Positions 1 to 5,565 of a stretch of 15,640 bases of DNA are shown piece after piece. Both the position numbers and the translations under genes were made by a program. Each line of letters opens with the position of its first letter. Position 1 is the stretch's first letter. The stretch is taken from NCBI GenBank assembly GCA_963629575.1, contig CAVGIM010000056.1, positions 1 to 15,640 on the forward strand, given 5' to 3'. The notes under the pieces are model-generated. The model saw nothing but the letters and a program-made list of their open reading frames with translations. It had not been told where the DNA came from and made no database searches. This stretch comes from Hallerella sp963629575 (lineage in GTDB: Bacteria > Fibrobacterota > Fibrobacteria > Fibrobacterales > Fibrobacteraceae).

Positions 1-35
1 CGCGCTCCAGGATGACCGCTAGAAGTAAAAGTTCG

Positions 36-189
36 CTCGGAGTCCCACTCTTCACCCTCCACTCTTCACTCTTAACCTTCCCTTCAAACAACTGACTCCT
101 ATCAACTAATAGCTAGCAACTACACACTAATAACTAATCGCTAACTGCTAATTGCTAATTCCTCTCCTCTCTCAACTCCCAACTCTCAA
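36..189 (-). repeat. Degenerate 7-bp repeat array downstream of hemN
   Basis: The 185 bases beyond the hemN stop hold no recognisable gene. Read on the minus strand from 189 down to 36, the sequence divides into 22 consecutive heptamers. Nineteen of them end in AG, including the first 14 in a row. The first 13 all end in GAG or TAG; the nine central ones (161 to 99) end in TAG, for example CAGTTAG at 147-141 and TTATTAG at 133-127. The other four positions vary freely. The sense strand for hemN is therefore rich in A, G and T and poor in C. Units at 91-85, 84-78 and 49-43 break the AG rule. The first unit contains the hemN stop codon, so the array would be transcribed as the hemN 3' UTR. Function unknown. 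The period is read directly from the sequence. Confidence 0.8.
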
Positions 190-1544
190 ATCGTCTGGGA
201 AAAGACGCCTTCGCGCTTCGTCTTCTGCATCAGCGGATCGAGCTGCATCGCGAGATACCGGATGACAAGCGTTCCAAGTTCCGTTGCCTCGATTTCCGAG
301 TCGGATTTTTTCACCAGGAGCCCTTCCCGTTCCAAGGCGAGAAGCCGGTCCCAGCCAGGACCGACAATGCCTTTCTCTTCATCCGTCACCAGAAGTCGGC
401 GGTTGCACATCAATCGTTCGATGACATCCCGGATGACGCGCTCTTCGAGCGAAAGCTCTTCGCAGCGGATTTCCGACAGCAGACCGGCCTCCTGGAGTTC
501 CACGTATTTCACGCTCTCGTGAACGTTTTGCGAATAGGCGTTGTCCAGCTGCGTGATGGCGCTAGAACCGAAAGCATAGACTTCGCCCGTCGTTTCCCGT
601 GTGCAGTAACCTTGAAAATTCCGGTGCAGTTTCCCTTGGGAAAGCGCAAGCGAAAGCGAATCGTTCGGCAAGACAAAATGATCCATGCCTATATCCCGAA
701 ATCCCGCTTCCTTGAACATTTCCCGCGCCTCGAGAAAAAATTCCAGCTTTTGGCGAGGCCCCGGGAGTTCAAACTTTTCCAGGACCTTTTGCGCCTTCTT
801 GACCCAGGGAACATGGGCGTAGCTGTAAAGCGCGATTCTGTCCGGCCGGGCCTCGATCGCCGATTCCACGCTTCGATAAAAGCCTTCTTCCGTCTGGGAT
901 GGCAGACCGTAAATCAGGTCCAGGTTGATACCCGAAAAATTCAGGTCCCGGGAAATCCGCAAGAGTTCCGTCACCGGCAAGAGCGAAGGTTCCCGACCGA
1001 CGTTTCGAAGCACCCGGGGATCAAAATCCTGGATCCCGTAGCTTACGCGGTTAAAGCCAATCCGGGCGAGTTCCTTCAACCGGGATTCATCGATGCTTGC
1101 CGGATTGCATTCGATGGCGATCTCTGCCCGGGGAGAAAAGTCAAAGCGTTCCCGAAGCCTGTCCAGGACAGATTCCAGAAACGAATAGGGAACGCTCGTC
1201 GGAGTTCCACCGCCAAAATGGACTTGCGTCACGGGGCGCTTTGAATCTATCCAGGGAAGCTTCTCGTCCATTTCGCGAAAGAGCGCGCGAAAATAGCGGT
1301 CGCGGAATTCCACCGTCGGCAAGAGTTCCGATGTGCATCCGCAAAAAAGGCAACGTCTTGCGCAAAAGGGCACGTGAAAATAGAAGCTCGCGTTCCGCGG
1401 ACTTAGCTCGTTGGACTTTCGCCATGCGCGTTCGATCTGCGCCTTGTCCCTCGCCGCATGAAAAAGGTTCGCCGGAGGATAACTCGTGTAACGGGGGGCA
1501 TTCGTATTGTACTTCAGGAGAAGATCGATCATTCCGCTGTCCAT
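186..1544 (-). CDS. hemN: Oxygen-independent coproporphyrinogen III dehydrogenase HemN (radical SAM)
   Basis: Converts coproporphyrinogen III to protoporphyrinogen IX without oxygen, using two S-adenosylmethionines; a cytoplasmic step of haem synthesis. The 452-residue product matches the usual HemN length (about 455). The N-terminus has the family RYTSYP motif (18-23). The radical-SAM cluster signature CxxxCxxCxC is at C61, C65, C68 and C70, with Y55 six residues before it. GGGTPT follows at 111-116, then DLIYGLP near 209-215, GMDHF at 286-290 and HRNFQGY at 307-313. The extra fourth cysteine and these motifs mark true HemN rather than the shorter HemW/HemN-like chaperones. The start at 1544 has no Shine-Dalgarno sequence but lies 7 bases after a TATATT element; ATG at 1532 (residue 5) is the alternative. 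Divergent from the NlpC lipoprotein gene. Confidence 0.95.
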   Translation of the reverse strand: MDSGMIDLLLKYNTNAPRYTSYPPANLFHAARDKAQIERAWRKSNELSPRNASFYFHVPFCARRCLFCGCTSELLPTVEFRDRYFRALFREMDEKLPWIDSKRPVTQVHFGGGTPTSVPYSFLESVLDRLRERFDFSPRAEIAIECNPASIDESRLKELARIGFNRVSYGIQDFDPRVLRNVGREPSLLPVTELLRISRDLNFSGINLDLIYGLPSQTEEGFYRSVESAIEARPDRIALYSYAHVPWVKKAQKVLEKFELPGPRQKLEFFLEAREMFKEAGFRDIGMDHFVLPNDSLSLALSQGKLHRNFQGYCTRETTGEVYAFGSSAITQLDNAYSQNVHESVKYVELQEAGLLSEIRCEELSLEERVIRDVIERLMCNRRLLVTDEEKGIVGPGWDRLLALEREGLLVKKSDSEIEATELGTLVIRYLAMQLDPLMQKTKREGVFSQTI

Positions 1545-1549
1545 GACCC

Positions 1550-1557
1550 CTAATATA
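1550..1557 (-). promoter_or_regulatory. Candidate -10 element of hemN (TATATTAG)
   Basis: The minus strand reads TATATTAG from 1557 to 1550. Seven bases separate the TATATT hexamer from the ATG at 1544, so transcription would be expected to start at or next to the start codon. No convincing -35 is visible. The element faces away from the equivalent one at 1579-1586. Confidence 0.55.
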
Positions 1558-1578
1558 ACAATCGTACGCTCTTTTTTT

Positions 1579-1586
1579 TAGATTTA
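1579..1586 (+). promoter_or_regulatory. Candidate -10 element of the NlpC lipoprotein-pheA operon (TAGATTTA)
   Basis: TAGATT at 1579-1584 follows an eight-T run and ends seven bases before the ATG at 1592. That start codon is fixed by the signal peptide, so this predicts an mRNA beginning at or within a base or two of the ATG. There is no Shine-Dalgarno sequence in between. Confidence 0.55.
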
Positions 1587-1591
1587 GCGCG

Positions 1592-2110
1592 ATGAATGTT
1601 TTCCGTTCCATCCTGGGTTTCGCCCCGATTCTTCTTGTCATGTCGTGCACCATGCCTCCGCGCCCGAGCTACGACCGGGATTCCGCATCCTACCGGTTTT
1701 CGAAATCGGAAATGACCGCGAAAAAAATGCTCCAGAACGCGACGGAAGAAGTATCCGACTGGATGGCAATCGTAAAGCCGTGGCTCGGAACTCCCTACAA
1801 GTACGGCAAGGCTTCCAAAAGCGGAACGGACTGTTCCGGATACGTCATGAACATCTATCGGGAGAAGACGGGTGTTTCGCTTCCCCACAGCTCTGCGCAA
1901 ATGTTCCAGATGGGAAACAAGGTCAAGAAGGAAGACTTGCGGACGGGAGATCTCGTATTCTTTGGCGGTGGAAGCGGCGTCGATCACGTCGGCGTGTACC
2001 TCGGAGACGGCAACTTCACCCATGCGAGTACGTCGCGCGGAGTCATGATAAGCCCACTCGCCGATTCCTATTGGCAACCGCGCTACCAGGGCGCACGGAG
2101 AATCCAGTGA
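1592..2110 (+). CDS. NlpC/P60-family peptidoglycan endopeptidase lipoprotein
   Basis: A 172-residue predicted lipoprotein carrying an NlpC/P60 cysteine peptidase domain, a family that cuts gamma-D-glutamyl-diaminopimelate bonds in cell-wall stem peptides. Residues 1-18 form a hydrophobic signal ending in a lipobox LVMSC, with lipidated C19. A proline- and serine-rich linker follows. The catalytic domain spans about 58-172: GTPYKYG at 66-72, nucleophile C81 in TDCSGY, general-base H132 in DHVGVYLG and third polar residue H144. It lacks SH3 or LysM targeting domains, so it is a minimal Spr/NlpC-type protein probably tethered to the outer membrane facing the periplasm. Its stop codon overlaps the pheA start (shared GTGA), which suggests translational coupling with a gene of unrelated function. 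The substrate bond is inferred from the family. Confidence 0.92.
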   Translation: MNVFRSILGFAPILLVMSCTMPPRPSYDRDSASYRFSKSEMTAKKMLQNATEEVSDWMAIVKPWLGTPYKYGKASKSGTDCSGYVMNIYREKTGVSLPHSSAQMFQMGNKVKKEDLRTGDLVFFGGGSGVDHVGVYLGDGNFTHASTSRGVMISPLADSYWQPRYQGARRIQ

Positions 2111-2967
2111 AAAAGAAAATCGCGTTCCAGGGACGTCGAGGCGCATACAGCGAATGCGCCGCCCACTATCTCTTCGGAAAGGATATCGAAGTCCTACCGA
2201 TGGACACTTTCGAGGAAATCTACCGGGCGATAGAAACCGGTTCCGCTGACGGCGGCGCCGTTCCCATCGAGAACTCGACGGCAGGATCCATCTACGAAAA
2301 CTACGATCTGCTCGCCAAGTGGCGCCATCCGATAGTCGGCGAGGTCAAGCTGCAAATCGAGCATTGTCTCTGCGCGAGCAAGGGGGCGAGCCTCCAGACG
2401 CTTCGCCGCGTCATGAGCCATCCGCAGGCGCTCGCCCAGTGCAGCCGCTTCTTTAGCGAACATCCGGACATCGAAAAGGTCGTGTTCTTCGACACGGCAG
2501 GGTCCGCGGAAGAAGTCGCCAGACGAAAGAACCTCACCGACGGAGGAATCGCCAGTTCCTATGCGGCAAGGCTCTACGGTCTAGACATTCTCCAGTCGAA
2601 TCTCGAAAACATCCAGGGAGTAAACTTCACCCGGTTTTACGCCATCCAGAAGGAGCCTCTACCCATTTCCCCAAGCGCCGATCTCAAGACGGTCATCCTC
2701 TTTGAACTTTCTGACGACGACAAGCCCGGATCGCTCTACGGCGCGCTCGGCGCGTTTGCCAAGAGAGGAATCAACATGACGCGCATCGAAAGCCGCCCGA
2801 ACCCGGACAAGCCCTGGGGCTACATCTTTTACGCATCCCTTCTCGGCAACCCGAAAGATCCCACGGTCATCGAAGCGTTCGAAGAGCTGAACCGATTCAC
2901 GACCTTCACCTATCGCCTGGGATCCTTTGCGCCCGGCAAGACGGAACGCCTAAAATACGAAGCCTGA
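2107..2967 (+). CDS. pheA: Prephenate dehydratase (monofunctional, with ACT domain)
   Basis: Decarboxylates and dehydrates prephenate to phenylpyruvate, the committed step to phenylalanine. The 286 residues fit the monofunctional form; no chorismate mutase domain is fused. The catalytic domain covers about 1-185: a start-proximal GxxGAYS segment at 9-15, VPIENSTAGSI at 52-62 and the TRF signature at 175-177, whose threonine is catalytic in this family. A regulatory ACT domain follows (about 195-275) with the ESRP motif at 228-231, which in relatives binds phenylalanine for feedback inhibition. I chose the GTG start at 2107 because the protein begins there with the typical KKKIAFQG strand. The reading frame stays open further upstream, but only as an out-of-frame shadow of the lipoprotein gene. 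The GTG overlaps the upstream TGA by 3 bases, so ribosomes probably reinitiate. Confidence 0.95.
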   Translation: MKKKIAFQGRRGAYSECAAHYLFGKDIEVLPMDTFEEIYRAIETGSADGGAVPIENSTAGSIYENYDLLAKWRHPIVGEVKLQIEHCLCASKGASLQTLRRVMSHPQALAQCSRFFSEHPDIEKVVFFDTAGSAEEVARRKNLTDGGIASSYAARLYGLDILQSNLENIQGVNFTRFYAIQKEPLPISPSADLKTVILFELSDDDKPGSLYGALGAFAKRGINMTRIESRPNPDKPWGYIFYASLLGNPKDPTVIEAFEELNRFTTFTYRLGSFAPGKTERLKYEA

Positions 2968-3010
2968 AGATTCTTCGCCAAGGCAATTTTCAGAAGTTCC
3001 CGATAAGGAA

Positions 3011-3039
3011 AAAAGTCCGCCTCGAAAGAGGCAGACTTT
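3011..3039. terminator. Hairpin terminator, stronger in the minus direction
   Basis: Arms at 3015-3023 and 3028-3036 pair around a GAAA loop with one C-A mismatch. The plus-strand exit has only three Ts, but the minus-strand exit has a run of six Ts (3014-3009). It could end pheA transcription weakly, and would efficiently end a minus-strand transcript, although no minus-strand protein gene lies upstream of it. Confidence 0.6.
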
Positions 3040-3132
3040 CATGAAACCGGGAACCTCGGAAGGAAACATCTACGAGTTCCGAAGGCTTTGGCCTTGCGCG
3101 AACCTTTCGCCGAAGCTCTTTTCCAGTCACAT
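3011..3132 (-). ncRNA. Possible small structured RNA, minus strand
   Basis: The 297-bp gap between pheA and the CvfB gene has no credible protein gene. On the minus strand a -10-like TATAGT (3144-3139) precedes about 120 bases that end in a hairpin with a six-T run. The interior can fold: GGAAC-UCG (3080-3073) pairs with CGA-GGUUCC (3058-3050) with one bulged G, and an AAGGC/GCCUU hairpin lies at 3095-3082. I do not recognise the family. It resembles neither SRP RNA, 6S RNA, tmRNA nor RNase P RNA. The promoter is weak and the terminator may simply serve pheA, so this is a low-confidence candidate. Confidence 0.25.
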
Positions 3133-3161
3133 CCATAAACTATATCCGTTTCGCTTTCAAG

Positions 3162-3177
3162 GCAAGAAATATCTTGC
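3162..3177. promoter_or_regulatory. Perfect 6-bp palindrome, possible operator
   Basis: GCAAGA at 3162-3167 and TCTTGC at 3172-3177 form a perfect inverted repeat around a 4-base spacer. It lies about 20 bp upstream of the minus-strand TATAGT and about 65 bp upstream of the CvfB promoter element, a plausible place for a regulator site. The binding protein is unknown and a chance occurrence is possible. Confidence 0.25.
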
Positions 3178-3241
3178 AAGAGCATAGCCCAATGCAGGAT
3201 ATTCCGAGTTGGAAGAACCGGTCGCAAGCCCAATCCTTTTC

Positions 3242-3249
3242 TAACTTTT
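3242..3249 (+). promoter_or_regulatory. Candidate -10 element of the CvfB-GH5 operon (TAACTTTT)
   Basis: TAACTT at 3242-3247 ends 17 bases before the ATG at 3265. Unlike the leaderless group in this window it leaves room for a short leader, which contains a CGAGG Shine-Dalgarno-like sequence at 3255-3259. Confidence 0.45.
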
Positions 3250-3264
3250 CCCTTCGAGGTCACT

Positions 3265-4158
3265 ATGCACATTGGTCAATTTGAATACGCCCGGGTCGAA
3301 AGCCAAAAGCCACAAGGCTTCTACCTGGAAGTCGAAAGCGGCGGACGCGTTCTGTTGCCGGCATCGAAAGCGCCAAGGGACTTGCGCGAAGGCGACGAGC
3401 TGGAGGTTTTCATCTATGTCGATAACGAAGGGCGTCCCATCGCGACAACCGAAGAACCCTACGCGACCGTTGGCGAATTTGCCGTCCTGGAAGTCAAGGA
3501 CGTAAACGACATCGGCGCGTTTCTCGACTGGGGCCTAGACAAGGACCTGATGCTTCCGTACAAGCAACAGCTAGGAACGCTACGACCGGGCGACCGCTGC
3601 GTCGTGTTCATTCTCGAAGACGAGCGGACCGCGCGAATCGTCGCCACCGAAAAGATCAAGGCGTTTATCGACCGCGACACAAGAGACCTCCACATTTCGC
3701 AAAAAGTCGATCTAGTCGTCTATGACGTCGCCCCGGACTTTGTCGATTTTCTCGTCAACTACCGCTACTCCGGAAGGCTCCACCTCGACCCGAGCAATAC
3801 GGACACGTTTGAAATCGGGGACGTGGGCGAAGGCTACATCCAGAACATCCGCGAGGACGGACGAATCTCGCTCAGCCTAAAGCCTATCGGCTACCATGCG
3901 ACGATGGACAACGCCAAGGAAATCATGAAAAGGCTCGAAGAGGCCGGAGGCTCGCTCCCCTTTTCGGATAACAGTTCGCCCGAAGAAATCCAGCAGGAAT
4001 TCGGAGTTTCCAAGAAGGCGTTCAAAAAAATCATCGGGGGACTTTTCCGCCAGGGACGCATCGTCATCGACGACAACGAAATTCGCCTGGCACCGAAGAG
4101 AGAGCCGCGACGCGCCCCTTCCCGACGCGCATCCTTCAAGAAGTTTCGTACAAGGTAA
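3265..4158 (+). CDS. cvfB: CvfB/YitL-family S1-domain RNA-binding protein
   Basis: A 297-residue cytoplasmic protein of the CvfB family, which bind RNA through S1-type folds and modulate expression of other genes (virulence factors in Staphylococcus). S1-like barrels fill about 1-215: a first barrel (FEYARVESQKPQGFYL), a second containing DVNDIGAFLDWGLDKDLMLP (78-97), and a third ending GYIQNIREDGRISLSL (189-204). A winged-helix domain follows (about 230-285) with the family's SPEEIQQEFGVSKKAFKK signature at 238-255. A basic arginine-rich tail ends the protein. Length and domain order match the family. The start has a CGAGG Shine-Dalgarno-like site six bases upstream. It is probably co-transcribed with the GH5 gene 15 bp downstream. 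The RNA target in this organism is unknown. Confidence 0.9.
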   Translation: MHIGQFEYARVESQKPQGFYLEVESGGRVLLPASKAPRDLREGDELEVFIYVDNEGRPIATTEEPYATVGEFAVLEVKDVNDIGAFLDWGLDKDLMLPYKQQLGTLRPGDRCVVFILEDERTARIVATEKIKAFIDRDTRDLHISQKVDLVVYDVAPDFVDFLVNYRYSGRLHLDPSNTDTFEIGDVGEGYIQNIREDGRISLSLKPIGYHATMDNAKEIMKRLEEAGGSLPFSDNSSPEEIQQEFGVSKKAFKKIIGGLFRQGRIVIDDNEIRLAPKREPRRAPSRRASFKKFRTR

Positions 4159-4173
4159 TTCGAGGATTTTCCC

Positions 4174-5193
4174 ATGATCGCGTTTCAAAAGGGCATCAAT
4201 CTGGGCGGTTGGCTTTCCCAGTGCGACCATTCAAAAGACCGCTACGAATCGTTCGTCACCGAAAAGGATTTCGCTCAAATCGCCGCCTGGGGATTTGACC
4301 ACGTGCGGCTTCCCTTCGACTACGAACTGCTCGAAACGGATTCCGGAGAGACTCTCGACGAAAACTTCCAGTATCTCGACCGGGCCATCCAATGGGGAAA
4401 TTCGTACAAGCTGAGCGTCATTCTCGACTTGCACAAGACGGCGGGCTACGACTTCAACGATTTCGGAAATGCGGAAAGGAACAATCTTTTCGAAAGCGCC
4501 TCGGCGAAGGAACGCTTTCTAGACCTCTGGGACCGCGTTTCGGCACGCTACGCAAGCGCCCCGAACGTCGCCTTCGAACTTTTGAACGAGGTGACGGATC
4601 TCTCATTTATCGACCCCTGGAACGACCTGATCGCCAAGGCGGTAGAGACCATCCGAAAAAACGCGGAAAGAACGCCCATCATCTACGGCGGCGTCTGCTG
4701 GAACAGCGCGGCATACGTTTCGAGGCTTCTGTCTCCGCCCACGGAAAACGTCATCTACACGTTCCACCTTTACGAGCCGCTCCTCTTTACGCACCAAAAG
4801 GCACCCTGGGTCAAGGCGCTCGACAACGGAAGGGAAATTCCCTATACGACGGACATGGACTTTTTCCGCAAGAATACCGAATGCCTGGGACTTGCGGGCG
4901 AAAACCTTTTCCGCTCGAAAGCAAGGACGATGGGACCGGAATTCTTCGCCGACTTTCTGCAGGACGCAGTCGAATACGCAAGGCTTCAAAAGGTGCCTCT
5001 CTACTGCGGCGAATACGGGGTCATCGATCGCGCCGATTCCCTCGAAACGGTCAAATGGTTTCGCGACGTGCAGGAAGTGTTCAAGCGGTTTCATATCGGG
5101 AACGCCATCTGGAATTACCGGGAAATGTTCTTCGGATTTTGCGATGCGCATTACGAACCGCTCCGAAAATTTTTATTCGAAAGCGCGAACTAG
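4174..5193 (+). CDS. Glycoside hydrolase family 5 (cellulase/glucanase-type), no signal peptide
   Basis: A single-domain (beta/alpha)8-barrel GH5 enzyme of 339 residues that hydrolyses beta-linked glucans or related polysaccharides by a retaining mechanism. The N-terminus is the GH5-style GINLGGWL (7-14). Substrate-site residues include R45 in HVRLPFDY and H87. The acid/base is E139 in ELLNEV, H198 and Y200 lie in TFHLYEP, and the nucleophile is E280 in YCGEYG. All key residues are present, so it should be active. There is no signal peptide, lipobox, carbohydrate-binding module or secretion-associated tail, so the protein is predicted to be cytoplasmic, perhaps acting on imported cello- or gluco-oligosaccharides. 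The exact substrate and GH5 subfamily cannot be read by eye. A CGAGGA Shine-Dalgarno-like site precedes the start, and the gene lies 15 bp behind cvfB, probably in one operon. Confidence 0.9.
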   Translation: MIAFQKGINLGGWLSQCDHSKDRYESFVTEKDFAQIAAWGFDHVRLPFDYELLETDSGETLDENFQYLDRAIQWGNSYKLSVILDLHKTAGYDFNDFGNAERNNLFESASAKERFLDLWDRVSARYASAPNVAFELLNEVTDLSFIDPWNDLIAKAVETIRKNAERTPIIYGGVCWNSAAYVSRLLSPPTENVIYTFHLYEPLLFTHQKAPWVKALDNGREIPYTTDMDFFRKNTECLGLAGENLFRSKARTMGPEFFADFLQDAVEYARLQKVPLYCGEYGVIDRADSLETVKWFRDVQEVFKRFHIGNAIWNYREMFFGFCDAHYEPLRKFLFESAN

Positions 5194-5275
5194 CCCATTT
5201 TTGCCATGAGAGCGTTCACCATCGCGGTGAAAATGTCCCCCGGCAGGCGACACAAAAAGTCTCGGCGGAGCCTAT

Positions 5276-5283
5276 TATTTTCG
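5276..5283 (+). promoter_or_regulatory. Possible -10 element of the small lipoprotein gene (TATTTTCG)
   Basis: An AT-rich block at 5273-5282 contains TATTTT at 5276-5281, 30 bases before the ATG at 5312. The leader contains AAAGG at 5300-5304, a plausible Shine-Dalgarno sequence. It fits the TAnnTT pattern seen before other genes here, but the AT-rich context makes it less specific. Confidence 0.35.
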
Positions 5284-5311
5284 GCAAGAAAATTCAACCA
5301 AAGGTCCCGCC

Positions 5312-5497
5312 ATGAAAAAAGTCGCCCTTCTCGTTTTCGCCGTCATCGGAATCTGCCTGTCGGGATGTTCCCAAAAGGCCATTTTAAAATGCATCGAAGA
5401 ACATCCGGGCTGCCGATGGAACTGCGAAGCGCAGCACAGCTTCGCGACGGACTGGATTCTCCAGAACGCCGCCAACGAACGCACTTGCCAGTGGTAA
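5312..5497 (+). CDS. Small cysteine-rich lipoprotein, 61 residues, function unknown
   Basis: A 61-residue protein I do not recognise. Residues 1-18 are a textbook type II signal (MKK, hydrophobic core, LSGC lipobox) with lipidated C19. The mature part is only 43 residues and has four further cysteines, C27, C34, C38 and C59, enough for two disulfides in the periplasm. It also holds four tryptophan/histidine-type residues (W36, H42, W48, W61). Translation is supported by an AAAGG sequence 7 bases before the ATG, an AT-rich promoter-like block and a strong terminator right after the stop. It stands alone between the GH5 gene and convergent nifJ. It could be a clade-specific envelope protein. 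No enzymatic motif is visible. Confidence 0.75.
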   Translation: MKKVALLVFAVIGICLSGCSQKAILKCIEEHPGCRWNCEAQHSFATDWILQNAANERTCQW

Positions 5498-5514
5498 AGA
5501 AAAAATCCGACGAC

Positions 5515-5547
5515 AAAAAAGACTCCGCGCGAAGCGGAGCCTTTTTC
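5515..5547. terminator. Bidirectional terminator between the small lipoprotein gene and nifJ
   Basis: CTCCGC at 5523-5528 pairs perfectly with GCGGAG at 5534-5539 around a GCGAA loop. Six As precede the stem (5515-5520) and five Ts follow it (5542-5546), so it can act on both strands. It sits 18 bases after the lipoprotein stop and about 20 bases beyond the convergent nifJ stop, as expected for a shared terminator. Confidence 0.85.
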
Positions 5548-5565
5548 GTTTAAATCCAGCCGTTA

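Noticed and set aside
2..22. Possible last codons of a plus-strand gene ending at TAG 20-22
   Set aside because: Only six codons are visible, which is far too little to support a gene.
36..189. CRISPR array
   Set aside because: The period is 7 bp with no conserved repeat of 20 or more bases and no unique spacers, and there are no cas genes nearby.
3040..3080. SRP-RNA-like GGAAGGAAAC segment on the plus strand
   Set aside because: The conserved SRP helix-8 symmetric loop bases (CAGG and AGCAG) are missing, so the likeness is superficial.
3039..3272. 77-codon minus-strand frame in the pheA-cvfB gap
   Set aside because: It starts inside the cvfB start codon region, has no Shine-Dalgarno site or family resemblance, and would end inside the hairpin region. 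The structured-RNA reading fits better.
5215..5231. TTCACC/GGTGAA hairpin after the GH5 gene as a terminator
   Set aside because: Six perfect base pairs but no T run on the plus-strand exit. It may be a chance hairpin or a processing site, and I cannot support a terminator.
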